From positions 2,972 through 37,634 of the forward strand of contig MGSF01000006.1 in the NCBI GenBank assembly GCA_001798715.1: 34,663 nucleotides of DNA. The letters are read 5' to 3'. Numbering within the stretch: position 1 is the first letter of the stretch; each line of letters begins with the position of its first letter. The notes below the pieces were generated by a model. The model did not search any database and was not told the origin of the DNA. It saw only the letters and a list, made by a program, of their open reading frames with translations. Source of the stretch: Deltaproteobacteria bacterium RIFCSPLOWO2_02_FULL_50_16 (GTDB taxonomy: Bacteria; UBA10199; 2-02-FULL-50-16). A program made the position numbers and the translations under genes. This document shows, one piece after another, positions 7,507 to 18,319 of this stretch.

Positions 7507-8052
7507 TTAATCAGCAGTGGTGGTTTTGGGAGGAGAGAAGTGGATGTAGCTTAAATAGGTTTTTAATTCTCTGATGGATTCGTAGATATCTTGAAGGGCA
7601 CGGTGGGTGCCGCTTTTCTCCAAGCGAAAATTATATTTTTGTCGAAAAATTTCCTTAAAAGAACTGACATCAATGACGCGATAATGGAGGCGCCCCGCCA
7701 GAGCCGGCATGTATTTATCAATAAACCGCTTATCATTGCCAACGGAGTTGCCACAGATGACAACACGGTCACTGGGGGTAAAGTGTTTATCCACCAGCAT
7801 GAGGATGTCTTTTTCGACTTGAACGAGGTGTTGACCGGACTTCACTTCTTTTGTCAAACCAGTGGCCCCGTGATGCTCTTGGCACCAGGGGTCCATGCGA
7901 TCCATGACCTCTTGGGATTGATGGATGACCCGACTATATTCCTCGATGACATTAAAGTTGGTATCTGTGATGACAATGGCGACCTCGAGGATGGCATGAA
8001 TATTTTCATCCAGCCCCGTCATTTCTAGATCAATCCAGAATAATGAATGCAT
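7507..8052 (-). CDS. orn: Oligoribonuclease (DEDDh exonuclease)
   Basis: Orn degrades 2-5-nt RNA (nanoRNA and pGpG) to mononucleotides in the cytoplasm. At 181 residues it has the usual length. The DEDDh motifs are visible: D8 and E10 in WIDLEMTGLD, an Asp in CGNSVGNDKRFIDKYMP, and the last His and Asp in SGTHRALQDIYESI. The YHYR-type segment RLHYRVIDVSSFKE is also as expected. It is the last gene after the thioesterase and the PGPGW protein, 16 nt behind the latter, and probably is transcribed with them. Confidence 0.95.
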   Translation of the reverse strand: MHSLFWIDLEMTGLDENIHAILEVAIVITDTNFNVIEEYSRVIHQSQEVMDRMDPWCQEHHGATGLTKEVKSGQHLVQVEKDILMLVDKHFTPSDRVVICGNSVGNDKRFIDKYMPALAGRLHYRVIDVSSFKEIFRQKYNFRLEKSGTHRALQDIYESIRELKTYLSYIHFSPPKTTTAD

Positions 8053-8068
8053 AGGAAGACATATTGAC

Positions 8069-8341
8069 TCACTTCAAAGGGTTTTGTCCACCATTATTGG
8101 ATTTTTTGCAGGGGAGGTTTTTTTGTTGCCATCTTCGAAAGGCGGGTTTCTGGGCTAATTTTGGAAATTGATTCAGAAGCCAGAATATTTGACGGTGGAA
8201 AAAGGGGATGTCTAAAATGAGGACACCCATGATGAAAAAAAACCAGCCAGGGATCACGGGGAGTAGCCAGCCAATGATGGCCATTACCATCAATCCCCAG
8301 CCGGCGCTCAGTCTCAAGATTTTTTTGGCGTGTTGTTTCAT
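8069..8341 (-). CDS. Small inner-membrane protein, PGPGW type
   Basis: The start at 8341 gives 90 residues and an ATGA overlap with the thioesterase stop. The protein has a basic N-terminus (MKQHAKKILRL), then two hydrophobic segments joined by IIGWLLPVIPGWFFF, which matches the PVIPGW hairpin of the PGPGW/DUF454-like small membrane proteins. A basic, Pro-rich cytoplasmic tail follows. No function is established for this group, to my knowledge. The translational coupling makes co-expression with the thioesterase likely. Confidence 0.72.
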   Translation of the reverse strand: MKQHAKKILRLSAGWGLMVMAIIGWLLPVIPGWFFFIMGVLILDIPFFHRQIFWLLNQFPKLAQKPAFRRWQQKNLPCKKSNNGGQNPLK

Positions 8342-8754
8342 GGTCGGGGATCCATGACGGCTAACGTACATCGTGAGATGCAGACAAGTCGTTTTTTGTC
8401 ATCGTGGATCTTGACCTCCCAGACTTGGGATATCTTTCCTTTGTGGAGGATGTGACCCTCGGCCGTCACGGTACCGGAGGTGACGGATCTTAGGTGATTG
8501 GCGTTGATCTCCTGTCCGACAACGATCTTGCCTTCTTCTTGGACGAGGTACCATCCTCCCATACTGGCGATACTCTCCGCGAGGGCCACGGAGGCCCCTC
8601 CGTGAAGTAGCCCATAGGGTTGGTGGGTCCTTGCGTCGACGGGCATGGTGGCGACCACATGGCCTTTTTCAAAGCCGATCACTTTTATGCCGAGCGTCTC
8701 GGCCAGGGTATTTTTCAAGGATTGATTACAGGCCTCTAAATCGATGGGGGGCAT
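8338..8754 (-). CDS. PaaI-type hotdog thioesterase
   Basis: The 138-residue protein is a single hotdog domain. The motif GLLHGGASVALAESIAS (about residues 48-64) is the hallmark of the PaaI/YdiI/EntH branch, where the Glu of ALAES acts in thioester hydrolysis and HGG binds the acyl carbonyl region. It probably hydrolyses an aryl- or acyl-CoA or related thioester in the cytoplasm. The substrate cannot be told from sequence or neighbours (PGPGW protein and Orn). It heads a three-gene leftward unit, 89 nt after the end of recJ. Confidence 0.88.
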   Translation of the reverse strand: MPPIDLEACNQSLKNTLAETLGIKVIGFEKGHVVATMPVDARTHQPYGLLHGGASVALAESIASMGGWYLVQEEGKIVVGQEINANHLRSVTSGTVTAEGHILHKGKISQVWEVKIHDDKKRLVCISRCTLAVMDPRP

Positions 8755-8843
8755 TAAGAAAGACTATCTTAAACCTTTCCGGAATCAAGGGGAAAATTTT
8801 TCATTGGAGAATTAACAGGCTGTCAACATCCCGTTAAGGGATT

Positions 8844-10556
8844 TCAGTCTTCTTTATAATCCGCTGCGATATCCTTGATTTTTATTTGTAGGCTCCGTTC
8901 CCCCTGCCACTCGTTCCATTGGGGGAGACCGATAAGGCTGCAGGGTCCCGAATAATCAGCCCAATCCTTGGCCAGGTCAAAGCCGATGGCCGGAACCGAT
9001 AAGGCACCCTGTTTGAGGGTGGTCTTCAGGTGATTTTTTCCTACAGTGCGGGATTTTTCAAGAAAGACGTCTTTGAAGAGAAAATTGGGTTCTGGATTAC
9101 CGTAACCGAAGGGGGCCAGCTGCCCCAGTTCCTCCAAGAGGGTGGGGGAGATATCTTGGATATTGAGGGGGGCGTCGATGGGGAGGACGGGATTTTTGCT
9201 TTCTTCACTGAGATAGGCCTCTGTGGCAGATCGAAAATGTGAGGTAAAATTTCCGATTTGATCCAGGGACAGGGTAATGCCGGCGGCCGATTGGTGTCCC
9301 CCAAATTTTAACAGGGTCTCCCGGCATTGAGAGAGGATATCAAATAAGGGACATCCGGGGATACTGCGGAGGGACCCCTTGCCAAGTCCCTCTTTGAGGG
9401 CAATGACGGCGGCAGGCCGATAAAATTTGTCAACGAGTTTGGAGGCCACGATACCGATGATGCCGGGATGCCATTTTTCAGAGGCGACGACAATCGCAGG
9501 TTGTTTTTCTTGGGCCGTGGCCTGGAGGAGGGCCTCTTCTACCATTTTGTCTTCCAGGGCCTGCCGCTGATGATTCAAGTGATCGAGTTTTTGGGCCTGC
9601 TCCTGGGCGATCACGGGATGATCGGTGATGAAAAGTTCGACGGCCTCTTTGGCATGGGCGAGTCTCCCGGCGGCATTGATGCGGGGACCTAGACGAAATC
9701 CAAGACTGCCCGTATTGATTTGGTCTCGCGTGGTTCCCGAGATCTCGGTCAAGGTTCTGAGTCCCAGCCGGTGTCCGGCCTTTATTTCCTCGAGTCCATA
9801 ACGAACAAAGATTCGATTGATTCCCTTGAGGGGGACGATGTCGGCCACCGTCCCCAGGGCCACGAGATCAAGAGAGTCTTTGAGGGAGGGTTCTTTTTTC
9901 CCTTCAAAAAATCCCTGTTGACGCAGGTGGGATCTCAAGGCAATGGCCAGGTTAAAACAAATGCCGACGGAGGCCAGATCACGATCAGGATATCGGGATG
10001 AGGGGTGTTTGGGGTTGATGAGGGCCAAGGCCGGGGGATCTTCTGGGAGACATTCATGGTGATCCAGGACGATGACATCAAGACCCATTTTTTTGGACTC
10101 GCGGAGTTCTTCCGTCGCCGCCGTTCCATTGTCGATAGTGATGATAAGGGAGTGGCCCTTCTGGGCGATGTCACGGAGGGAGTGTTTGTTGAGACCGTAG
10201 CCTTCCGTATTTCGGTCAGGGATGTGATAGGCGACAGAGGCCCCGAGGGATTTTAGAAAAAGATAAAGGAGGGCCACTCCCGTTGTCCCATCGACGTCGT
10301 AGTCCCCATAGAGCAGGACGGACTCCTGTTGGCGGAGGGCCTGAGTCAGGCGTTTGACGGCCCGGTCCATGTCTTTTAAGAGAAAGGGATCGGGTAGATC
10401 CTTGAGAGATCCCTTGAGGAATAAACGGATTGATTCGGGTTCCGTGATGTTTCTATTGATGAGGACTTGGGCTGTTGTGGGGGAGATGTTTAAGGTCTTT
10501 GAGAGGTGTTGTTGAAGATCGGGACTTTGTGGTTTGAGTTTCCAGCGTCGTTTCAA
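8844..10556 (-). CDS. recJ: Single-strand-specific exonuclease RecJ
   Basis: RecJ is a 5'-3' single-strand DNA exonuclease acting in RecF-pathway recombination and in mismatch and base-excision repair. The 570-residue protein has the DHH phosphoesterase motifs in order: LLYGDYDVDGTTG (about residue 80), ITIDNG, VLDHHECLP with the name-giving DHH, and LRLGPRINAAGRL-type DHHA1 lead-in (GFRLGPRINAAGRLAHA). The GGHQSAAGITL motif of the DHHA1 domain and a C-terminal OB-like part follow. Its ATG overlaps the secF stop (ATGA), a linkage known in deltaproteobacteria. Confidence 0.95.
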   Translation of the reverse strand: MKRRWKLKPQSPDLQQHLSKTLNISPTTAQVLINRNITEPESIRLFLKGSLKDLPDPFLLKDMDRAVKRLTQALRQQESVLLYGDYDVDGTTGVALLYLFLKSLGASVAYHIPDRNTEGYGLNKHSLRDIAQKGHSLIITIDNGTAATEELRESKKMGLDVIVLDHHECLPEDPPALALINPKHPSSRYPDRDLASVGICFNLAIALRSHLRQQGFFEGKKEPSLKDSLDLVALGTVADIVPLKGINRIFVRYGLEEIKAGHRLGLRTLTEISGTTRDQINTGSLGFRLGPRINAAGRLAHAKEAVELFITDHPVIAQEQAQKLDHLNHQRQALEDKMVEEALLQATAQEKQPAIVVASEKWHPGIIGIVASKLVDKFYRPAAVIALKEGLGKGSLRSIPGCPLFDILSQCRETLLKFGGHQSAAGITLSLDQIGNFTSHFRSATEAYLSEESKNPVLPIDAPLNIQDISPTLLEELGQLAPFGYGNPEPNFLFKDVFLEKSRTVGKNHLKTTLKQGALSVPAIGFDLAKDWADYSGPCSLIGLPQWNEWQGERSLQIKIKDIAADYKED

Positions 10557-11485
10557 CGCCTTTTCCCCTTGATCATTTTCGATTTTTTCTCAAACGGGGT
10601 ACCTAACGAGATCTTCTTTAAAATCTGATAGACGGGAGAAGCGACAAAAATGGTAGAGAGCATGCCAAAGACAGCCCCAACGATCATGGCAAAGGCAAAG
10701 TTTTTGATCTCTCCTTCAGAGACTACAAAGAGAACCACCACGACAAAAAGGACGGTGAGAGAGGTGATGATGGTACGGGACAATGTCTCATTGACGGAGG
10801 TGCTGATAATATCGCCTGTGGAACGTTCTGGATATTTTTGCAGATTTTCCCGGATGCGGTCGTAGACGACAATCGTGTCGTTGATCGAATAACCAATGAT
10901 GGTTAGAAGGGCTGCCACACTGGTGAGGCTGAAATCCACCTGCCACAGGGAAAAGGCCCCCAGTGTAATGATGACGTCATGAATCAGGGCAATAATAGCT
11001 CCAGGGGCAAAGAAAAAATCAAAGCGCCAACCGATGTAGATCAACATCAAAAGCCACGAAACGATCACAGCCAGTTGTCCCTTACGACGAAGCTCCTTTC
11101 CCGCCTTGGGACCAACAGAATCGGCCTTTTCTAAAACAACCTCCTCTTTGCCCAATTGGTCAGCCAGAGTCTTCGTGATATTTTCGGAATAAATACCCTG
11201 CTCTATTTCGGGTAGCTCTGTCTTGATGACATAGCGCTTTTCAGAGGTTTCACCGATACGTTGAATGGAAAAGCTTCCGATGTTCGTCACTGTTCCCAGG
11301 ATTTCTCGCAGTTGTCCTTCCGTGATGTCTTTCGAAAACATATACTGGAGTTTGAGACCTCCCTTAAAATCCGTTTCAAAATTGAGTCCCCGCGTCATCA
11401 GTAAAAAAAGGCTGAAACCGATGAGAAGGGCTCCTATGACGGCATAATAGTATTGCCAGCGTGTGATGGGGAGGTTAAATGTCAT
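10553..11485 (-). CDS. secF: Protein translocase subunit SecF
   Basis: SecF, with SecD, uses the proton gradient to pull exported proteins out of the SecYEG channel on the periplasmic side. The 310-residue protein has one N-terminal membrane helix, the FETDFKGGLKLQYMF element at the start of the periplasmic domain, and five C-terminal helices including YSINDTIVVYDRIREN, the conserved SecF TM4 signature. Start and stop overlap secD and recJ by 4 nt each, so translation is likely coupled. Confidence 0.96.
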   Translation of the reverse strand: MTFNLPITRWQYYYAVIGALLIGFSLFLLMTRGLNFETDFKGGLKLQYMFSKDITEGQLREILGTVTNIGSFSIQRIGETSEKRYVIKTELPEIEQGIYSENITKTLADQLGKEEVVLEKADSVGPKAGKELRRKGQLAVIVSWLLMLIYIGWRFDFFFAPGAIIALIHDVIITLGAFSLWQVDFSLTSVAALLTIIGYSINDTIVVYDRIRENLQKYPERSTGDIISTSVNETLSRTIITSLTVLFVVVVLFVVSEGEIKNFAFAMIVGAVFGMLSTIFVASPVYQILKKISLGTPFEKKSKMIKGKRR

Positions 11486-13218
11486 ATGCTCATGACCTCC
11501 CTTTTTTGTCGTCGCATGAAAAAATCCTGCAAAGTTCGAACCACAAATAGTGCCGTAAAGAGTGTGCTGATGATTCCGATCATGAGGGTCACGGCAAAAC
11601 CCCGGACAGGTCCCGTGCCGAACTGATAGAGGACAAGACCCGCCAAGAATGTCGTCACATTGGAATCGACGATAGCACTCATCGCATTTTCGTAACCCGC
11701 GGCCAGGGCCGCCTTTGGGGATTTTCCGGCGCGTATTTCGTCACGAATGCGTTCAAAAACAATAACATTGGCATCGACGGCCATACCGATGGTCAAAATG
11801 ATACCGGCGAGTCCTGGAAGCGTCAGAGTGGCCTGAAACATGGCCAAGATGGAAAAAATGAAGACAACATTGAGTAATACGGCGATGTCGGCCAGGATCC
11901 CGGATCTTTTGTAATAAATGGCCATAAATAGGATGACCAGCAAGGAACCCATCAAAAAGGCCTTGGAGGACTGTGCGATGGATTCCTTTCCTAGTGTGGG
12001 ACCCACGATTGTCTTTGTCTGTTCCTCCAACTTGGCGGGAAGGGCGCCTTCGCGGAGGACGAGGACCAGGTCTTCGGCCTCTTTCATCAAATCCTGATAA
12101 TTGCCATAACCCAGGGTGATCTGGGCCTCTCCCCCCGGTATTTCGCTTTGGATGACGGGGGCCTTGTTGACGTAGTCATCCAGGATGATGGCCAGACGTT
12201 TTCCGACGTTGGCCTTGGTGAGATCGGCAAAGGCCTTGGTCCCTGTCTTATTGAAGGATAAAAGGGCATAGGGTTCGTTGTTGCGCACCTGGACCTGGGC
12301 ATTACGGAGCATATCTCCCGTCACATCGGCCTTTCTCTTCAATAAATAAGGTGTTCCTCCGACAATCTTTCGGGTGAGGGGATCGTACTGCAGTTCGAAG
12401 CTGATTTCGGCATCGCTTGCGATCTTGTCTTTCGTCAGTTCATTGATTTGATGAGTGATGGTGGCCGCATATCCCTCGGGAATCTTATTTTCTTCACGGA
12501 CTTTGTTGACGAGGGCCAGAACCTCCTCAGGTTTCATCGATTCATCGACAATTTTAAACTCCAGTTTGCCGGAGGTCTTGATGATGGAAATGGCACGATC
12601 GGGATCACTGATACCGGGGAGCTCAATGGCGATCTTGTTGGCGCCCAGGCGTTGAATGCCGGGTTCGGAGACCCCATAGCGATCGATACGATTGCGAATG
12701 GTCTCGACGGCTTGTTTCACCGTTTGATCTTTGATGCGGGACCCAAAGGCCTCGGTGATATGATAAATGATGGCGTTGTTTCCCTCCCCTGAACGTTCTT
12801 CCTGAAAGGTATCGCGGTAATACTGATTCATAAATCGGAGAAGGGGATCACGATTTTCGGGTTTTTCATAGGTGATCTTGATGTTGTAGGTGTCGGGAAG
12901 GCGCTCCAATTGCTGGTAGGCAATAGTGTCATTTTTTAGAAAATGCTCAATTTCATTGGCGAGGAGGTCCGTCCTGTTTTTGAGGGCATCTTTCAGCAGG
13001 ACCTCAAGCTCGATATAAAGGCCTCCCTTGAGATCCAGGCCCAGATTGAGTGTTTTTTTGGGGAGGAGGTTTCGCCAAAAGTCTTGAGAGACCTCAGTAT
13101 CCTGGGTCTCAAAGTCAATCTTGGTTCCCCATTGAAGAAGGGTAGGCATGAGGACATAGACTGAAACGAGGATAATGATGAAAATAAGGATAAATTTGCG
13201 ACGCTCTTGAGAGGGCAT
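11482..13218 (-). CDS. secD: Protein translocase subunit SecD
   Basis: This is the SecD partner of SecF in the inner membrane. The 578-residue protein starts with a membrane helix (FILIFIIILVSVYVLM), followed by LGLDLKGGLYIELEV at the start of the P1 periplasmic region. The large periplasmic domain runs to about residue 400. Five further helices follow, with MAVDANVIVFERIRDE (TM4 motif containing the proton-path Asp). Length and domain order are normal. It lies 7 nt after yajC and overlaps secF by 4 nt. Confidence 0.96.
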   Translation of the reverse strand: MPSQERRKFILIFIIILVSVYVLMPTLLQWGTKIDFETQDTEVSQDFWRNLLPKKTLNLGLDLKGGLYIELEVLLKDALKNRTDLLANEIEHFLKNDTIAYQQLERLPDTYNIKITYEKPENRDPLLRFMNQYYRDTFQEERSGEGNNAIIYHITEAFGSRIKDQTVKQAVETIRNRIDRYGVSEPGIQRLGANKIAIELPGISDPDRAISIIKTSGKLEFKIVDESMKPEEVLALVNKVREENKIPEGYAATITHQINELTKDKIASDAEISFELQYDPLTRKIVGGTPYLLKRKADVTGDMLRNAQVQVRNNEPYALLSFNKTGTKAFADLTKANVGKRLAIILDDYVNKAPVIQSEIPGGEAQITLGYGNYQDLMKEAEDLVLVLREGALPAKLEEQTKTIVGPTLGKESIAQSSKAFLMGSLLVILFMAIYYKRSGILADIAVLLNVVFIFSILAMFQATLTLPGLAGIILTIGMAVDANVIVFERIRDEIRAGKSPKAALAAGYENAMSAIVDSNVTTFLAGLVLYQFGTGPVRGFAVTLMIGIISTLFTALFVVRTLQDFFMRRQKREVMSI

Positions 13219-13225
13219 GATAATT

Positions 13226-14894
<1,669 letters not shown>

Positions 14895-14896
14895 TT

Positions 14897-16090
14897 ATGC
14901 CTACGGTGGCCGTACACAACAAAAAGATCATCCGAACAGGGATGAAGCCGGGAAATGCCATGCAGGATATCCTTTCCCGGCAATATTACAGTCATATTAT
15001 TGCACGCATCAAAAAGGGGGGCAATGTCTACTCAAAAAACGGCATCACCTTCTATCTCACGGATTCTTTCGGGTTTTGTTATGGGGTGGATCGTGCCGTG
15101 GATTTGGCCTATGCGACCCGTGAAAAATATCCCAACACACGTCTTTTTTTAACCACAGAGATCATTCATAATCCGCGGGTCAATAAAAATCTCCTGGAAA
15201 TGGGGTATCAATTTCTGACAGGGCCTTACAAAGGGCATGTCACTGTTGATGAATTGACAGCCGAGGATGTGGTCGTCATTCCCGCCTTTGGCACTGATCT
15301 GCAAACCCTCAAGCGCGTCCTGGATAAGGGATGTCAGATTGTGGATACGACCTGCGGTTCGGTGCTCAATATCTGGCGCCGCGTCGAAAGTTATATCAAG
15401 GATCATTTTACCGTTGTGATCCATGGGAAGCATTATCACGAAGAAACGCAGGCGACGAGTTCCCGCGTCCTCAAAAATCCCCATGGCAAATACATTGTCG
15501 TTCTCAACATGAAAGAGGCGGATCATGTTGCACACTACATCTGTCAGGGAGGCGACAAAGAGACTTTTCTGAAAAAATTTGAAAAAGCGACCTCTCCCGG
15601 ATTTGATCCGGATCATGATCTAGAAAAGATAGGTTTGGCCAATCAGACAACGATGTTGGGGAGCGAGTCTTTGAGTATTGCCGATCATCTCAAGAAGGCG
15701 ATGCTCAAGCGTTATGGCAATAAAACCTTGTCGGAACATTTTCTCAATTTTGACACTATTTGTTCGGCAACGGATGACCGACAAAATGCCGTCATGGCCT
15801 TGGAGGGAAAAAAACTCAATTTGATGATTGTGGTGGGTGGCTATAACAGCAGCAATACCAATCAACTTTGCTATATTTCTTCCCAATTTGCCTCCACGTA
15901 TCATATCGAGAATTTTGAGGATATTTTGTCATCGGAGGCCATCCGCCACAAGCCCCATGGGCAGTGGGAAACCGTTGTCACGAACGATTGGCTCCCCAAG
16001 GGTCCGGTCAATATCGGTGTCACCGCCGGGGCCTCCACACCCGATAAGGTGGTGGGCGATGTTGTCGAAAAAATTCTCAGTTTTCGCTGA
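14897..16090 (+). CDS. ispH: 4-hydroxy-3-methylbut-2-enyl diphosphate reductase, long cyanobacterial/plant-type form
   Basis: IspH makes IPP and DMAPP from HMBPP, the last step of the MEP isoprenoid pathway. I start at ATG 14897 (AAGAGG 5 nt upstream), giving 397 residues. The three cluster cysteines are C61 (SFGFCYGVDRAV), C153 (DTTCGSVLNIW) and C289 (FDTICSATDDRQNAV). HYHEETQAT, ANQTTMLGSES, VVGGYNSSNT and GVTAGASTPDKVV are also present. The N-terminal stretch of about 55 residues before the first Cys and the ANQTTML/NSSNT wording belong to the long type, not to the about 310-residue E. coli type. An in-frame TTG at 14858 is less likely, because it lies in the inverted repeat. Confidence 0.94.
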   Translation: MPTVAVHNKKIIRTGMKPGNAMQDILSRQYYSHIIARIKKGGNVYSKNGITFYLTDSFGFCYGVDRAVDLAYATREKYPNTRLFLTTEIIHNPRVNKNLLEMGYQFLTGPYKGHVTVDELTAEDVVVIPAFGTDLQTLKRVLDKGCQIVDTTCGSVLNIWRRVESYIKDHFTVVIHGKHYHEETQATSSRVLKNPHGKYIVVLNMKEADHVAHYICQGGDKETFLKKFEKATSPGFDPDHDLEKIGLANQTTMLGSESLSIADHLKKAMLKRYGNKTLSEHFLNFDTICSATDDRQNAVMALEGKKLNLMIVVGGYNSSNTNQLCYISSQFASTYHIENFEDILSSEAIRHKPHGQWETVVTNDWLPKGPVNIGVTAGASTPDKVVGDVVEKILSFR

Positions 16091-16092
16091 TT

Positions 16093-16455
16093 TTACCCGA
16101 CAAGAGAAGGTCCCATTTGCAGGCCCCCCAAGAGGTGGATATGAAGGTGGTCGATGGCCTGTCCCCCTTCAGTTCCCGTATTCATAACGGTTCGAAAACC
16201 ATTTTCGCTGATGTTGAGTTTTTTGGCCATGAGGATGACAGTGTGCATGAGATGGCCTAAGAGGGGTTGATGCCTTTCCATTTCCCTAAGACTCACAAAA
16301 TGTTTCTTGGGCATGATGAGGGCATGAACGGGGGCCTGGGGGAATTTGTCGAGAATGACACACACGGCCTCATCCTCGTAGAGAATTGAGGCCTCCAATT
16401 TTTTTTCGATGATTTGACAAAAAAGACAATGAGGATCGCGTTTTTTGAGTGGCAT
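16093..16455 (-). CDS. HIT family hydrolase (HinT-like)
   Basis: The 120-residue histidine-triad protein resembles HinT, which hydrolyses adenosine phosphoramidates and similar nucleotide conjugates. The active-site motif is DHLHIHLLGG near the C-terminus. The N-terminal pair CLFCQII and ILYEDEAVCVILDKFPQAPVHALIMPKKH (read in parts) are typical. It ends 2 bp from the convergent ispH stop and begins 5 nt after hisI, so it is the last gene of the long leftward operon. A specific substrate cannot be assigned. Confidence 0.92.
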   Translation of the reverse strand: MPLKKRDPHCLFCQIIEKKLEASILYEDEAVCVILDKFPQAPVHALIMPKKHFVSLREMERHQPLLGHLMHTVILMAKKLNISENGFRTVMNTGTEGGQAIDHLHIHLLGGLQMGPSLVG

Positions 16456-16460
16456 GGTTA

Positions 16461-16853
16461 TTATTTATTGTACTTCTTTTCAGGGTCGAAGAGGCGCTGG
16501 CCTACGATTTTGACAGGCTTGTCCTCCCCTTCGATTTTACGGAAGAAACAAGTCCGGTAACCTTCGTGACAAGCCGCGATATTTTGCTTGACCTTGATCA
16601 AAAGGGCATCTTGGTCGCAGTCAAAATAAATCTCTTTGACTTCTTGGGTGTGACCGGAGGTTTCTCCCTTGACCCAATACTTTCGTCGAGAACGCGACCA
16701 AAAAGTGACGTACGGTCCTTTCAGGGTACGTCGGACGGCCTCTTCATTCATATAACCCAGCATGAGGACCTCGTTATTGTCGACATCTTGGATAACGGCC
16801 GCGATAAGTCCCTTGTCATCAAATTTTAATTTTTTTATGATGGTGTCACTCAT
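16461..16853 (-). CDS. hisI: Phosphoribosyl-AMP cyclohydrolase
   Basis: HisI opens the adenine ring of PR-AMP in the third step of histidine synthesis. The 130-residue protein is the cyclohydrolase domain alone; no HisE pyrophosphohydrolase domain follows, so hisE must be elsewhere. Visible motifs are LMLGYMNEEAVRRTL, TFWSRSRRKYWVKGETSG, the metal-binding FDCDQDALLIKV, and CHEGYRTCFFR with the zinc cysteines. It lies between the cyclophilin gene (17-nt gap) and the HIT gene (5-nt gap). Confidence 0.95.
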   Translation of the reverse strand: MSDTIIKKLKFDDKGLIAAVIQDVDNNEVLMLGYMNEEAVRRTLKGPYVTFWSRSRRKYWVKGETSGHTQEVKEIYFDCDQDALLIKVKQNIAACHEGYRTCFFRKIEGEDKPVKIVGQRLFDPEKKYNK

Positions 16854-16870
16854 ATTAACGTCTTGAGTGT

Positions 16871-17461
16871 CTATTTTTCTTCAATCATTACCGAATTGAT
16901 CTTATCTCCCTGTTCGATTTTGTTGACCACATCCATTCCCGCAGTGGTTTCTCCAAAGACCGTGTAGGCCCCGTTCAAAAAAGAGGCATCTCCCTTGGTG
17001 ATGTAGAATTGGCTTCCACTGGATTCTCTCTTGGGATTGCTCTCGTCCCCCAATCGAGCCGTGGCCCAGGCCCCCAGCTTATGAAGTCGCTTGATTTCAG
17101 CAGGGAGATTATAACCAGGTCCTCCGCTTCCCGTGCCTTGAGGATCCCCGCCTTGAATGACAAAATTAGGGACGACACGATGAAAAGTAAGACCATTATA
17201 AAATCCCCCGCGAGCTAGTTGGATAAAATTGGTGACAGTCACGGGGGCGTCGGCCGCATAGAGATCTCCTTTAATTTTTCCTTTGTTGGTGTCGATAGTG
17301 ACGTGATATTTTTTGCCCGGTTTTAAGGTGTTTTTCACCATATCTTGGGTCGGTGCTGAAAATTTTTGTTTGGCTTCGGCCATAGAAAATCCCCTTTCCA
17401 AAGTTGGGAAAACAAGAATGAGACAGAGGCCTATGAGGATAATTTTCAATAGGGATTTCAC
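16871..17461 (-). CDS. Exported cyclophilin-type peptidyl-prolyl isomerase
   Basis: The 196-residue protein has an N-terminal signal peptide (SLLKIILIGLCLILVFP) and a cyclophilin domain with FHRVVPNFVIQGGDPQGTG, the short bacterial GYNLPAEI segment, and SSGSQFYIT. It should catalyse cis-trans isomerisation of prolyl bonds during folding in the periplasm. The substrate-loop and catalytic Arg of FHRV are present. It interrupts the his gene run between hisF and hisI, in the same direction, and may simply be co-transcribed. Confidence 0.92.
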   Translation of the reverse strand: MKSLLKIILIGLCLILVFPTLERGFSMAEAKQKFSAPTQDMVKNTLKPGKKYHVTIDTNKGKIKGDLYAADAPVTVTNFIQLARGGFYNGLTFHRVVPNFVIQGGDPQGTGSGGPGYNLPAEIKRLHKLGAWATARLGDESNPKRESSGSQFYITKGDASFLNGAYTVFGETTAGMDVVNKIEQGDKINSVMIEEK

Positions 17462-17530
17462 ATTGAGACTCCTTCTTTTGAAATGGATGGAAAGAGGTAT
17501 TGTGGGGGAAAGGGGGCCTCAAAGTCAATA

Positions 17531-18319
17531 CTAAATAGGATAACGGACAGGGACACCTTTTTGATGCAGATATTTTTTGACGTCGCTCACAGAATATTCG
17601 CGATAGTGAAAGATGGAGGCGGCCAAGGCCGCATCGGCGCCGCCTTCGGTAAGACCCTCGTAGATATGCTCAAGAGTCCCCACCCCTCCGGAGGCGATGA
17701 CGGGGATGCCGACGGCTTTTGCGATGATGCGTGTCAATCTCAGGTCATAGCCATTTTTGGTCCCATCGCAATCCATGCTTGTCAGGAGAATTTCTCCAGC
17801 ACCAAGGCCTTCCATTTTTTTAGCCCATTCAACAGCATCAATCCCTGTCGGATGACGGCCGCCATGGGTGTATAATTCCCATTTTAATGTTTCTTTTTTA
17901 GAAGAGGGGGGTGTTTTTATCCGTTTGGCATCAAGGGCCACCACAATACACTGGCTTCCAAATTTTCGAGCTGCCTGTTTGACAAAATTCGGGTCTTTAA
18001 TCGCCGTGGTATTCATCGAGACTTTATCGGCCCCCGCATTGAGGAGATTACGAATATCAGTTAAGGAGCGGATCCCTCCACCGACGGTTAGGGGCATATA
18101 AATTTGATCAGCCGTGCGATGGACGACATCAATAATGATGTCTCTTTTCTCGTGTGAAGCCGTAATGTCTAGGAAAGTAAGCTCATCAGCCCCTTGGCGG
18201 TTATATTCGATGGCGACTTCGACAGGGTCACCGGCATCCCGGAGGTTGATAAAACGTGTTCCCTTGACGACCCGGCCGTCTTTGACGTCAAGACAAGGAA
18301 TGATTCTTTTGGTTAACAT
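17531..18319 (-). CDS. hisF: Imidazole glycerol phosphate synthase, cyclase subunit
   Basis: HisF uses ammonia from HisH to make IGP and AICAR from PRFAR. The 262-residue beta-alpha barrel starts with [20 protein letters not shown], where the first catalytic Asp is D11. The second phosphate- and catalysis-related region includes [15 protein letters not shown], and [12 protein letters not shown] closes the barrel. The start shares one base with the hisA stop (TAATG). HisH is encoded 1.3 kb upstream, beyond the opposite-strand small gene. Confidence 0.96.
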   Translation of the reverse strand: MLTKRIIPCLDVKDGRVVKGTRFINLRDAGDPVEVAIEYNRQGADELTFLDITASHEKRDIIIDVVHRTADQIYMPLTVGGGIRSLTDIRNLLNAGADKVSMNTTAIKDPNFVKQAARKFGSQCIVVALDAKRIKTPPSSKKETLKWELYTHGGRHPTGIDAVEWAKKMEGLGAGEILLTSMDCDGTKNGYDLRLTRIIAKAVGIPVIASGGVGTLEHIYEGLTEGGADAALAASIFHYREYSVSDVKKYLHQKGVPVRYPI

